From CAWFYI01 sp963820105 (GTDB lineage Bacteria; Patescibacteriota; Saccharimonadia; Saccharimonadales; UBA4665), in contig CAWFYI010000001.1 in assembly GCA_963820105.1 (NCBI GenBank), positions 248,001 to 312,000 on the forward strand: a stretch of DNA of 64,000 nt, written 5' to 3'. The translations under genes were made by a program, and so were the position numbers. The notes below the pieces were generated by a model, which searched no databases, had not been told where the DNA came from, and worked only from the letters and a program-made list of their open reading frames with translations. Position 1 is the stretch's first letter. The number at the start of each line of letters is the position of its first letter. This document shows, piece by piece, positions 33,811-42,859 of this stretch.

Positions 33811-34784
33811 GTGACTTACATTTGGCAGACATGGGTGGCAAGCTGGAGTCAGAGCCGATACGCAAAGGGTTCGGGCGGGGGTTGCTGGAAGCTGGGAAGC
33901 GTTGGGACAATGTGGTCGCGGCCTGTGCCGACCTGACCGGCTCGACATCCATGGACCTGTTTGCCAAGGAATTTCCGGAACGATTCGTAGAGATCGGCGT
34001 GGCCGAGCAGAACCTGGTGACGGTAGGGTCAGGCTTGGCCGCCATGGGCAAGGTTCCGTTCGTATCGTCTTATGCCGCGTTCAGCCCAGGGCGCAACTGG
34101 GAACAGATTCGCACCACGGTCTGCTTGAACGACCGGCCAGTCAAAGTAATCGGTTCGCACGCCGGTGTGTCCGTAGGCCCGGACGGCGCGACCCACCAGA
34201 TGCTGGAAGACCTGGCGCTAATGCGCGTGCTGCCGAACATGGTGGTGATTGCGCCCTGCGACAGCGTCGAGGCCCAGAAGGCCACGCTGGCCATGGCTAC
34301 TGACAAGCGGCCGAATTACCTGCGCCTGGCGCGCGAGGCCACGCCGGTCTTCACCACCGCAAAGACACCGTTCGAGATCGGCAAGGCCTATGTCTTTGCC
34401 AAGGGGGCCGACGTGAGCCTGATAGCCACTGGCACAATGACCTACCAAGCTCTGGCGGCGGCCGAACTGCTCTACAAGGACGGCATTGAAGCAGAGGTCA
34501 TACATGTGCCGACCATCAAGCCGCTGGACACTGCGACCATCCTTAAAAGCGTACGCAAGACTGGCGCTGTGGTGACTGCCGAAGAAGGACAGATCATCGG
34601 CGGCCTGGGCGGCGCCATAGCGGAGCTGCTGGCAGAGGAACATCCGGCACTAATTAGGCGCATAGGCATGAAAGACCGCTTCGGTGAATCGGGTGCGCCG
34701 GATGAACTGCTGGAGCACTTTGGTCTTGATGCCAAACACATACGGCTGGCCGCGCATGACGTCCTCGAAAGGAAGCAGGCGTAA
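33807..34784 (+). CDS. Transketolase, C-terminal subunit
   Basis: Encodes 325 residues. Pyr domain: EIGVAEQNLVTVGSGLAAMG (the catalytic Glu that binds the TPP aminopyrimidine ring) and SYAAFSPGRNWEQIR; transketolase C-terminal domain: ADVSLIATGTMTYQALAAAE and VHVPTIKPLD. It pairs with the 32634-33488 product to make the active heterodimer that transfers two-carbon units between sugar phosphates. Its ATG overlaps the stop of the inserted membrane gene. Confidence 0.93.
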   Translation: MSDLHLADMGGKLESEPIRKGFGRGLLEAGKRWDNVVAACADLTGSTSMDLFAKEFPERFVEIGVAEQNLVTVGSGLAAMGKVPFVSSYAAFSPGRNWEQIRTTVCLNDRPVKVIGSHAGVSVGPDGATHQMLEDLALMRVLPNMVVIAPCDSVEAQKATLAMATDKRPNYLRLAREATPVFTTAKTPFEIGKAYVFAKGADVSLIATGTMTYQALAAAELLYKDGIEAEVIHVPTIKPLDTATILKSVRKTGAVVTAEEGQIIGGLGGAIAELLAEEHPALIRRIGMKDRFGESGAPDELLEHFGLDAKHIRLAAHDVLERKQA

Positions 34785-34816
34785 ACCAAGTACGGATGTT
34801 ATAATTTAAGTTGCCT

Positions 34817-35788
34817 ATGCACCAAAATCAAAAACCTACAATTTATGCTATCGGCAAAGCCACGCAAGACGTTTTTTTGAGGAGTCAAGAGTTTGACCCA
34901 AAGACCGAAGGAAAAATCGCGTACACTCACTTGCCTCTGGGGGCAAAAATTGATGTCGAGGAGGCGTTTTTTTCAACTGGCGGTAACGCCACTAACGTCG
35001 CGGTTACATTAGCGAGACAAGGTTTGGACGCGCATTTCGTATGGGCTTTGGGGGACGATCCGGCTTCGCAGAGCATACTGAGGGACATGCAGACAGAGGG
35101 CGTTCACACGGATCTGGTGGACCAGAGGTCTGATTATAGAGCCAGCTTTTCGACCATTTTGTTATCTCCGGACGGCGAAAGGACGATCTTGAATTTCCAC
35201 GGAAGCGTTATGGATGGAGATTCATTCGATCAGGCATTGCGCAAAATCGATAAGGCAGACTGGCTCTATCCCTCTTCCCTCGGGGATTACAAACTGCTCA
35301 AGATGCTGGTCCAAAGAGCCAAGACGCTGGGTGCTAAAGTGATGTTCAATCCCGCCGGCAGTGAATTGTCTAAGCGGGAAGAGCTCAGATCAATACTGAA
35401 AGACATCGACGTTTTTTGCCTAAACAAGGAAGAGATGCAGTCAATTGTCGGCGAAGGTAGCCTGGAAGAGCTGGTGAAGAAAGGGCTGGACCTTTGCCGG
35501 GTCGTAATAGTTTCCGATGGTCCGAACGGCGTTTGCGCGTCAGACGGCAAGACCATCGTCAAGGCGGGGATGTACGATGATGTGCCGGTAATTGATCGTA
35601 CTGGCGCTGGTGATGCCTTTGCTTCCGGGTTTTTGAGTCAGTGGAGCCGTGGGAATACGCTTCGTGCTGCAGTGATTTTTGCCAGCGCAAATTCGACTTC
35701 GGTCGTAAGCAAGATCGGTGCCAAGGCCGGTATCTTAAAGGCTGATGCGAAGTTACATGACATGGAATTGGAGGAACACGATGTCTGA
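34817..35788 (+). CDS. PfkB family carbohydrate kinase 1
   Basis: Encodes 323 residues. N-terminal substrate region includes GGNATNVAVTLARQG (about 54-68); the C-terminal ATP/catalytic motif is DRTGAGDAFASGFL (about 255-268) with the catalytic Asp. The ribokinase/PfkB fold phosphorylates sugars or nucleosides; substrate not clear, but adjacency to rpiB, rpe and transketolase points to a sugar. A TTG at 34811 is an alternative start, 5 nt from TATAAT (34800-34805). Overlaps the next kinase by 8 nt. Confidence 0.88.
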   Translation: MHQNQKPTIYAIGKATQDVFLRSQEFDPKTEGKIAYTHLPLGAKIDVEEAFFSTGGNATNVAVTLARQGLDAHFVWALGDDPASQSILRDMQTEGVHTDLVDQRSDYRASFSTILLSPDGERTILNFHGSVMDGDSFDQALRKIDKADWLYPSSLGDYKLLKMLVQRAKTLGAKVMFNPAGSELSKREELRSILKDIDVFCLNKEEMQSIVGEGSLEELVKKGLDLCRVVIVSDGPNGVCASDGKTIVKAGMYDDVPVIDRTGAGDAFASGFLSQWSRGNTLRAAVIFASANSTSVVSKIGAKAGILKADAKLHDMELEEHDV

Positions 35789-36800
35789 TGAACATAGTTC
35801 GGCCAGAGCGCCGCGTGTGCTGGCGGTCGGCGATGTCGTTAGCGACGATTTTATAGAGCTGGACAGGGATTACGCCGAGCTGTATACCGACGAAAAGGGC
35901 GTTAAGCGAGTGAGTTTTGAGTTTGGCGCCAAGATTCCTTACGCCGGCGCGGAAACCATTGAAGCAGTCGAATGCAGTCCGAACGCCGCGGTGTCGATGG
36001 CCCGTCTGGGGCTGGAGTCCAGTCTGATGGCATGGCTCGGTGACGACGGTCCGGGCAGGAATATCGTCAAGTATCTTAAAGCCCAGGGCGTCGGTACTGA
36101 CGAGCTGGTGGTCGAACAGGCCAAAAAGACTAACTACCATTATGTTTTACGCCTAGGCACCGACCGTACTAAACTACAGCACTTCGAGGATTACTCGTAC
36201 GAATGGAAAGACCCGCAGCGGCGCCCGGATTGGCTGTACCTCGGCGTTCTCGGTGAAAAAACCTGGCCTCTTCATGAAGGAATACTGCAATACCTCAGGG
36301 ATAATCCGGACATTAAGCTGGCCTTTCAGCCGGGCATGTATCACCTTATGTGGGGCGCGGAAAAGATGAAGGATTTTTACGCGCGGTCCGAAGTAGTGGT
36401 CATGAACCGTGAAGAAGCCGTGACGGTCACCGGCGGCGATCACGATGATATCCATGGGCTTATGGATAAATTGCATGAATTGGGGCCGAAGATAGTCGCG
36501 GTAACGGATGGACCAAAAGGGGCTTATGCGTCCGACGGCCAGGACCGGCTTAAAATGCCGCTTTACCCGGATCCGGCGCCGCCTGTCGACCGCACTGGTG
36601 CCGGCGACGCCTTCGCTAGCACTTTCGTGGCCGCATTGGCAGGCGGGCGCGACCTGGAGAGCGCCCTGCTATGGGCGCCGATAAACTCCATGGCCGTATG
36701 CCAAAAGCTCGGCGCGCAGGCTGGCTTGCTGACCGAAAAAGAGTTCGAAGGCTGGCTTCACAAGGCCCCCCACGGCTATCACCCCAGCCGCATGGAATAA
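35781..36800 (+). CDS. PfkB family carbohydrate kinase 2
   Basis: Encodes 339 residues from ATG at 35781; the longer upstream start lies within the previous gene. It has SPNAAVSMARLGLESSLMAW, VTDGPKGAYASDG and the catalytic DRTGAGDAFASTFVAALAGG (about 271-290). The two tandem kinases are clearly paralogous but far diverged, with different N-terminal lids, so they may act on different sugars or as a pair. Translationally coupled to kinase 1. Confidence 0.88.
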   Translation: MSDEHSSARAPRVLAVGDVVSDDFIELDRDYAELYTDEKGVKRVSFEFGAKIPYAGAETIEAVECSPNAAVSMARLGLESSLMAWLGDDGPGRNIVKYLKAQGVGTDELVVEQAKKTNYHYVLRLGTDRTKLQHFEDYSYEWKDPQRRPDWLYLGVLGEKTWPLHEGILQYLRDNPDIKLAFQPGMYHLMWGAEKMKDFYARSEVVVMNREEAVTVTGGDHDDIHGLMDKLHELGPKIVAVTDGPKGAYASDGQDRLKMPLYPDPAPPVDRTGAGDAFASTFVAALAGGRDLESALLWAPINSMAVCQKLGAQAGLLTEKEFEGWLHKAPHGYHPSRME

Positions 36801-36884
36801 GTACCTCGCTTATGGTAATCTGGTTTAAGAAGGGCTGACGCATATGCTGCGAAAATATAAACACCTACGTTTAAGGGGGCGGGA

Positions 36885-38129
36885 GTGACCCGCTTCCTGT
36901 CCGAAGCTTTGCAGGCCGAGGAGCCGTACTTCCGGCTTGGTTTGCGGCGCTTGGAAGAGGCCCGCGGCAATCCGAATGACGACATACGTTTTTCGGCCCA
37001 GGTGCGCCGCGGCGTGCAAGAAAAAATGCGCGCACTCGGACTCGACCCTCATGACACCACGCCCGAGGAGCTGTACCACTTCCTGCAAGAGCGTATGCGC
37101 GCCGACGACGCCAGGCTAACCAGACGCCTTCGTACCGTTTCGGCCACGCACGTGTCGGCCGAAGGCGATGTGGTCGCCGGCATGGCCTACGCGCTTAAAC
37201 GCCTGCCCGATTCACGCAGTTGTTTCGCGCTGAAAAACAGCAGTCTGCGCGCCATATTCAAAAAAACACCCCCGAAAAAGGCTATGAAACAGCTTGGCTA
37301 CCGTTCCATGGATTCATTCCTTAAGCATGAGGCGCCAGCTTCGGTGCTGGCGGCCGCCTGGCTGACCGAAGGCATCACCTGGCAGCACCGTCTGCTTGAA
37401 CATTACAAGCACCTAAGCCCTGGCGATTTCGAAAGCCGGGAAATCAGCATCGTTAGCCCCAGTTCCGGCCGCTGGCGTAAATTCGCCGGCAGCAAGGTGG
37501 CCGAAAGACGGCACAATATAATTAGCTTGAAAGAAGCGGGGACGCTTGTTCTACTGCCATTCACCGATAGTGCGCCGGACGGTGTCGTGACCGCGAGCTT
37601 GGCTCTGGCCCTGCATGAACTCAACCAGATTCGTGCCGGGGGCACCTTCCTTAAGCTGTGCCAAGTGCGGCCGGATTTTGGCAGCCTGGTAAAGACGGTG
37701 GCCTCGGACGAGCCGCAGCTGGCCGTGCGCTTGCTTGACCAGCCCGTGTCGTGGCAGCTGGTCCAGCGTTACTACGCCTGCTTGACGGAGCAGTTCAAAG
37801 AAGAGGTCTTCGGTCCGCACATACGGCTTGAGGATATGGCCTGGCACCCTATTGAAGATGCCCTGAGTTCGATAGAGCCTGGTTTTGAATTCTGGAAAAA
37901 TAGTTCGGATCTGGGCATAATGCACGGTCACCGCCCAGTTTCGCTCAATGTCGCCGATGTGGCACTTAACTACTGCAACGGATTGCCTTTCGAGAAGCGC
38001 GTCGCAAACTACTTCCGGCAGTCGCTCTGGCACGGGCTCATGCTCAAATATATGGATCATGACGCCGTCGAACAGTCGATGCTGTCGGTTTTGCAGCCAG
38101 AAACAGCCAAGGAAACGGTGCCGGCTTAG
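36885..38129 (+). CDS. Hypothetical protein, 414 residues
   Basis: Not recognised. GTG start with GGGGGCGGGA upstream. The N-terminal 150 residues are basic and helical (MTRFLSEALQAEEPYFRLGL, RRLRTVSATH), and the centre is strand-rich (SIVSPSSGRWRKFAG) with a conserved-looking HELNQIRAGG. No signal peptide or membrane segment. The basic first half suggests nucleic acid binding; the rest gives no catalytic motif I can name. It ends 18 nt before the LOG gene, so the two may be co-transcribed. Confidence 0.6.
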   Translation: MTRFLSEALQAEEPYFRLGLRRLEEARGNPNDDIRFSAQVRRGVQEKMRALGLDPHDTTPEELYHFLQERMRADDARLTRRLRTVSATHVSAEGDVVAGMAYALKRLPDSRSCFALKNSSLRAIFKKTPPKKAMKQLGYRSMDSFLKHEAPASVLAAAWLTEGITWQHRLLEHYKHLSPGDFESREISIVSPSSGRWRKFAGSKVAERRHNIISLKEAGTLVLLPFTDSAPDGVVTASLALALHELNQIRAGGTFLKLCQVRPDFGSLVKTVASDEPQLAVRLLDQPVSWQLVQRYYACLTEQFKEEVFGPHIRLEDMAWHPIEDALSSIEPGFEFWKNSSDLGIMHGHRPVSLNVADVALNYCNGLPFEKRVANYFRQSLWHGLMLKYMDHDAVEQSMLSVLQPETAKETVPA

Positions 38130-38147
38130 GCAACGAGGAGGGTGGGC

Positions 38148-38714
38148 ATGTATCAGATTTGTGTTTCCGGAGCCGCCAGGGGCGCAAGCGTCGAGGAGGG
38201 CCGGCAGCTGGCCAACGAACTGGGCGCCGCCATTGCCAAGGCCGGCCACAGTCTGCTTACGGGAGCCACCGTCGGCCTGCCCAATTATGCCGCCGAAGCA
38301 TACAAGAAGGCAGGCGGCAAGATGAGCCTAGGAATCAGTCCGGCAGCTTCAAAGGCCGAACATGTTCTAAAGTACCGCCTGCCCATAAAGTCTTACGATG
38401 CTATCTTATACACCGGGCTGCACTACGTTGGCCGCGACATGCTACTCATAACCTCCGCGGATGCCGTGGTCAGCGTGGGCGGCCGGCTAGGCACTTTGCA
38501 TGAGTTCACCATCGCCATGGAGGCCGGGGTGCCCATAGGTTTCCTGCAGGGAGCCGGCGGCATCAGCGACGAAGTCCATACCTTGATGAGCCTGTCCGAA
38601 CCTCTTCCCGGAGATTCGATGGTAATTTTCAACGATTCAGCCGAAGACCTGTTGAAAGAATTGACCAAACACCTTGACACCGAAAACGCCAAGTACCATA
38701 ATCTCTACCAATAA
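38148..38714 (+). CDS. LOG/SLOG family Rossmann protein
   Basis: Encodes 188 residues. CVSGAARGASVEEGRQLANE starts a Rossmann-type fold; ATVGLPNYAAEAYKKAGG and GGRLGTLHEFTIAMEAGVPI match the nucleotide-binding PGGxGTxxE-like region of LOG/TIGR00725 proteins, with GG-RLGT in place of PGG. True LOG proteins release cytokinin bases from nucleotides; others bind nucleotide ligands. ATG at 38148 follows AGGAGG by 7 nt and is preferred over the GTG 6 nt earlier. Confidence 0.8.
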   Translation: MYQICVSGAARGASVEEGRQLANELGAAIAKAGHSLLTGATVGLPNYAAEAYKKAGGKMSLGISPAASKAEHVLKYRLPIKSYDAILYTGLHYVGRDMLLITSADAVVSVGGRLGTLHEFTIAMEAGVPIGFLQGAGGISDEVHTLMSLSEPLPGDSMVIFNDSAEDLLKELTKHLDTENAKYHNLYQ

Positions 38715-38740
38715 GAACCATAAGCGGAATAAAACTAATC

Positions 38741-39226
38741 ATGTCCATTAAATCACTCAATCAAAAAGGTTTCGCGGCCATGGAGGCCGTACTCGTAGTC
38801 GTCATCCTGGCTATAATCGGCGGTACCGGCTATTACGTATACCAGGCCAACAATAAGGCCACCGACACGCAGAATACGGCCCAGACCAACGCCAACACCG
38901 CTGCACCGCATAAGAAGAAAACCGCCAAGAAATCTAGTACTAATGGTTCAAGCACCCAACAATCTAAAAATAGCGCTATAGAAGCGGCTGTGAAAAGTTA
39001 TTGGACAAAGCAGGGTAAGCAGGTGGACAGCGTGACCGTAACCGATATTGAAGGAGTTAATGCCAAAGGACTATTTCACCTAGTGGGCGACTCGGGCGGC
39101 GCTACTTACATTGCTCATAATAACGACGGTACATGGCAAGTCATCAGCACCGGTCAGCAAAAACCCGGCAAAGCTATCGGTACGAAATACGATCTGCCGA
39201 CCAGCTGGTACTCCACAGCCTACTAA
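38741..39226 (+). CDS. Type IV pilin-like protein
   Basis: Encodes 161 residues. NQKGFAAMEAVLVVVILAII (residues 7-26) shows the prepilin site: a basic leader ending in Gly, Phe +1, Glu +5 and a hydrophobic helix. After the helix the linker is Thr/Asn/Lys/Ser-rich (about 35-85) and a short globular domain follows. The protein would be processed by a prepilin peptidase, not encoded in the window, and assembled with the help of the PilB-like ATPase at 52453. It may be a minor pilin or competence pseudopilin. Confidence 0.82.
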   Translation: MSIKSLNQKGFAAMEAVLVVVILAIIGGTGYYVYQANNKATDTQNTAQTNANTAAPHKKKTAKKSSTNGSSTQQSKNSAIEAAVKSYWTKQGKQVDSVTVTDIEGVNAKGLFHLVGDSGGATYIAHNNDGTWQVISTGQQKPGKAIGTKYDLPTSWYSTAY

Positions 39227-39267
39227 TTAGGTCGAAGTCATACGTATCGGCTTGCTACAATTAGTAG

Positions 39268-41235
39268 ATGCCCAAGTTCAAGCTTCAATCGGATTATAAG
39301 CCCACCGGCGACCAGCCATCGGCCATTGCCCAGCTGTCTAAGGGGCTGGCAGAAGGACTGCGCGATCAGACCCTGCTCGGTGTGACCGGCTCCGGCAAGA
39401 CCTTCACGATGGCCAACGTAATACAGTACCGGCAAAAGCCCACCCTGGTGCTCAGCCACAACAAGACGCTGGCCGCCCAGCTCTATGCCGAATTTCGGAA
39501 TTTCTTTCCGGACAACGCCGTCCACTACTTCGTCAGCTATTTCGACTACTATCAGCCTGAAGCCTACATACCGCGAAGCGACACCTACATAGAAAAAGAC
39601 AGCGCCATCAACGAGGAGATAGACCGCCTGCGGCACGCCGCCACGGACGCTCTGCTTAGTCGCAAGGACGTCATAATAGTGGCCAGCGTCAGCTGCATCT
39701 ATGGTATCGGTTCGGTCGAGGACTACGACAATCTTTCCATCAGCGTGAAGGTGGGCGAACGCAAGGTTCGCGACAAGTTCCTGCGTCAACTGACCGACAT
39801 TCAGTACCAGCGCAACGATATTGACTTCCACCGCTCCACCTTCCGCGTGCGCGGCGACGTGGTGGACGTGTTTCCGGCTGGCGAAGAACTGGCTTACCGC
39901 CTGGAATTTTTCGGGGACGAGGTAGAAAAAATCACCAAAATTGACCCACTCACAGGGGAGATTTTAACCCACCTTGATTCATATAAAATCTTCCCCGGCT
40001 CCCACTATGTGACTCCCCAGGAGAAGCTGAAGGTCGCGCTAGGACATATAGAAAAGGAGCTGGCAGAACGCCTGGCCCAGTTCAAAAAAGAGGGTAAGCT
40101 GCTGGAAGCCCAGCGCCTGGAACAGCGCACTCGCTTCGACCTCGAGATGTTGCAAGAGACCGGCTTTGTGAAGGGCATAGAGAACTACAGCCGCTACCTG
40201 ACCAACCGTGAGCCCGGCGAACAGCCGGCGACACTGATGGACTACTTCTCCGATGATTACCTGCTGTTCGTGGATGAGTCGCACATGACCATTCCGCAGG
40301 TCCGCGGCATGTATAACGGCGACCGCGCGCGCAAAGAAGTGCTGGTCGAGCATGGTTTCCGTTTGCCAAGCGCGCTGGACAACCGGCCGCTGACTTTCAC
40401 GGAGTTCGAGCGCCACGTCAACCAGGCTGTCTACGTCAGCGCCACGCCGGCTGAATACGAGCTCTCGCGCTCGCCTAAGCCGGTCGCCAGCCAAGTCATC
40501 CGGCCGACCGGCCTGCTTGACCCGCCGATAGAAGTCCGCCCAATAGACGGACAGATCGATGACCTGATTGCCGAGATCCGCGCCACCACCGACAAACACC
40601 AAAGAGTACTGGTCACGACACTCACTAAGCGGATGTCTGAAGACCTGGCCGAATACCTGAAGGAGATAAACATCAAAGTCGCTTACCTGCACAGCGACAT
40701 CGATACCTTGGAGCGGAGCGACATCCTGCGCGACCTGCGGCTGGGCACTTATGACGTGCTGGTGGGCATCAACCTTTTGCGCGAAGGCCTTGACCTGCCG
40801 GAAGTATCGTTAGTCGCGATTCTCGACGCGGATAAAGAAGGCTTCCTGCGCAGCGAGCAGGCGCTGATCCAGACCGTCGGCCGGGCCGCGCGCCACGAAA
40901 ACGGCCGTGTGCTGATGTATGCCGACCATATCACAGGTAGCATGCAGCGCACCATGGACGAGACGACGCGCCGCCGCAAGATCCAGGAAGACTACAACAA
41001 AAAGCACGGCATAACGCCGACCGGCATCAAACGGGCTGTCGACAAGGGTCTTCGTCCGGATCTGCCTGATGAGGCCAAACGCGCCAAGCTGGACCTCAAG
41101 AAGATTCCAAAGGACGAATACGGCTCGCTAATCAAGGATCTGACTTCGCAGATGGAACTGGCGGCCGCGAACCTGCAATTCGAAACCGCCGCAGAACTCC
41201 GCGACATAATCGACGACATCAAAAAGAAGCTTTAG
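39268..41235 (+). CDS. uvrB: Excinuclease ABC subunit B
   Basis: Encodes 655 residues. Walker A GVTGSGKTFTMANVI, the UvrB beta-hairpin region YYQPEAYIPRSDTYIEKDS, helicase motif DEIR-type LLFVDESHMT, ATP motif VGINLLREGLDLPEVSLVAI and QTVGRAARH are present, with a C-terminal UvrC-binding motif (LQFETAAELRDIIDDI). It loads on damaged DNA with UvrA and recruits UvrC in nucleotide excision repair. TACAAT lies 6 nt before ATG. It overlaps the convergent hydrolase gene by 4 nt. Confidence 0.96.
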   Translation: MPKFKLQSDYKPTGDQPSAIAQLSKGLAEGLRDQTLLGVTGSGKTFTMANVIQYRQKPTLVLSHNKTLAAQLYAEFRNFFPDNAVHYFVSYFDYYQPEAYIPRSDTYIEKDSAINEEIDRLRHAATDALLSRKDVIIVASVSCIYGIGSVEDYDNLSISVKVGERKVRDKFLRQLTDIQYQRNDIDFHRSTFRVRGDVVDVFPAGEELAYRLEFFGDEVEKITKIDPLTGEILTHLDSYKIFPGSHYVTPQEKLKVALGHIEKELAERLAQFKKEGKLLEAQRLEQRTRFDLEMLQETGFVKGIENYSRYLTNREPGEQPATLMDYFSDDYLLFVDESHMTIPQVRGMYNGDRARKEVLVEHGFRLPSALDNRPLTFTEFERHVNQAVYVSATPAEYELSRSPKPVASQVIRPTGLLDPPIEVRPIDGQIDDLIAEIRATTDKHQRVLVTTLTKRMSEDLAEYLKEINIKVAYLHSDIDTLERSDILRDLRLGTYDVLVGINLLREGLDLPEVSLVAILDADKEGFLRSEQALIQTVGRAARHENGRVLMYADHITGSMQRTMDETTRRRKIQEDYNKKHGITPTGIKRAVDKGLRPDLPDEAKRAKLDLKKIPKDEYGSLIKDLTSQMELAAANLQFETAAELRDIIDDIKKKL

Positions 41236-42428
41236 ACTGCTGCGGCTAAGGCCGGTGTTCCTTCCTGTTCCATTGCATCCAAGTGACCGATCGTGAAACT
41301 GGCGGCAGCGCTCATAAGATGACCCATGCCATCAACCACCCTCTGCCTGACCTGGCCTGGATACATGAGGCCAAGTGAATCCCATTGGGGTTTTTGCTCT
41401 TCTATCAAGGGGTCCCTGCCGCCGCCGAGTACGTCTATCGGAATTCTGGAAACTACGTATTTCAAGCTGTCCCATGGCACGCCCTCTTTAACGTTAGAAT
41501 AATCAGTGGCCATAGCTTTGAGCCGGCTATGGGTTTTAGCCGGGTGTGCCAGTGCGTAGGCGCCTAGCATTGGCCAGCAGGCGAGTATATCCACAGGATG
41601 GCTTTGAAGCATGCGCATAAAATCCTCCGGTATATGCCGCTGGAACCGCTTTGATAACATCTGTCTGTAATCATCTTCATCCAGATCTGGATCCCTGAAG
41701 TTCTCTTCGCCTTCTATCTTGCCGGCTATAACGGCGGAGGCGATGAATTTAAGCTGGACTATGTCTATTTGGTCCTGCAAATTGGCTCCAAGGTTTAGTT
41801 CGGCCACGGCGGCGGCTAGGCGGCTGCCAAGGGATGTACCGACGATACCTACCGGCCCATCACGCGTCAGTCTGGGCATGAGCTGCAGGGTTTCGGAAGC
41901 CATCGGTTCGATCTGTCTTCGTGAAAGATCTGCGCCGGATACAGCCCTACCCGTATGGCTCATGCCCGGCGTTGCTTCGGTTATGACCCGGTGGTCCGGG
42001 TGATGCTCGGCATAGGCCACCTGGAAACGCAGAGCGCTGCCGGTATCCGCTAATTCGCCAAGCCCGGATTTTATCCAATCGTTGAAGGCTGTCTTAGGGT
42101 CTACACCTGTTTCAGGGTCAGGCTCTGTGACTAAGAACAGGTGCTCATGGCCTCCATCGCCAGGCAGGAAGACTCTTTTAGGTACGGCGGCGCTATGCGG
42201 CCGTTTCTCACCCAAAGCCCTTCTCTTTATGTGATTAATCTCGCGCCAGAGGCCATTGACCAGGCTCAAGGGGTCAGGCGATAACAGATTCCTATACACG
42301 ACCTCGCTATCCAAAAAACCCTCCTCGGTCTGAGAAGGGTCTAATGAAATGGCGGGCGCCGATTCGTCGCCCCGTCCGCCCACCGTATCCGCGGGCACTC
42401 TTTGAGTTTCCGAAGCAGGTACTGCCAT
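41232..42428 (-). CDS. Putative alpha/beta hydrolase, 398 residues
   Basis: An alpha/beta hydrolase triad can be read: nucleophile elbow VGTSLGSRLAA (Ser about 197), acid in PIDVLGGGRDPL (Asp about 336) and His in VDGMGHLMSA (about 371). Residues 1-70 are a polar extension and a helical lid lies between about 215 and 310. No signal peptide. The same overall style as other long orphans of the window suggests a lineage family; substrate unknown. The distance to uvrB is negative (4-nt overlap of stops). Confidence 0.7.
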   Translation of the reverse strand: MAVPASETQRVPADTVGGRGDESAPAISLDPSQTEEGFLDSEVVYRNLLSPDPLSLVNGLWREINHIKRRALGEKRPHSAAVPKRVFLPGDGGHEHLFLVTEPDPETGVDPKTAFNDWIKSGLGELADTGSALRFQVAYAEHHPDHRVITEATPGMSHTGRAVSGADLSRRQIEPMASETLQLMPRLTRDGPVGIVGTSLGSRLAAAVAELNLGANLQDQIDIVQLKFIASAVIAGKIEGEENFRDPDLDEDDYRQMLSKRFQRHIPEDFMRMLQSHPVDILACWPMLGAYALAHPAKTHSRLKAMATDYSNVKEGVPWDSLKYVVSRIPIDVLGGGRDPLIEEQKPQWDSLGLMYPGQVRQRVVDGMGHLMSAAASFTIGHLDAMEQEGTPALAAAV

Positions 42429-42565
42429 AGTGTTTGCGTTAATAAGCCTAACCTATGCCAATAGTAACCCTGCGCTTATGTTTTGTAAAGTATGAATTTT
42501 GTGATGAAATTAACTGCCTGGCACATAAACAAACCGCTCCAAACCTGATACAATTGTGAAATCAT

Positions 42566-42859
42566 ATGAGCAAACTTTCGCGCGAGGATGTATTAAAATT
42601 GGCCCGGCTCGCCAGGCTGAAATTGAGCGACGACGAAGTCGAGCAGTACCGCGGCGAGCTGTCGGACATACTCCAGTACGTCGAGCAGCTGCAATCGGTC
42701 GACGTCGAGGGCCTTGAGCCTACGCACCAGGTAACCGGTCTGACCAACGTCACGCGCAAAGACGAAACCAAGGATTACGGCTATAAGCCTGCCGATTTGC
42801 TAAATAACGTTCCGGCAGTCAAAGATAACCAGATTAAAGTGAAACGGACATTGGGTTGA
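42566..42859 (+). CDS. gatC: Asp-tRNA(Asn)/Glu-tRNA(Gln) amidotransferase subunit C
   Basis: Encodes 97 residues. LSREDVLKLARLARLKLSDD and the C-terminal segment (LNNVPAVKDNQIKVKRTL) are typical of GatC, which stabilises GatA. TACAAT lies 11 nt before ATG. The TGA and the ATG of gatA share one base (TGATG), so expression is coupled. Together GatCAB converts Glu-tRNA(Gln) and Asp-tRNA(Asn) to the correct aminoacyl-tRNAs, in cells lacking GlnRS or AsnRS. Confidence 0.92.
   Translation: MSKLSREDVLKLARLARLKLSDDEVEQYRGELSDILQYVEQLQSVDVEGLEPTHQVTGLTNVTRKDETKDYGYKPADLLNNVPAVKDNQIKVKRTLG

Noticed and set aside
42430..42565. Small ORF or RNA between the hydrolase gene and gatC
   Set aside because: Only the gatC -10 box is recognisable; the remaining AT-rich bases show no ORF or hairpin.
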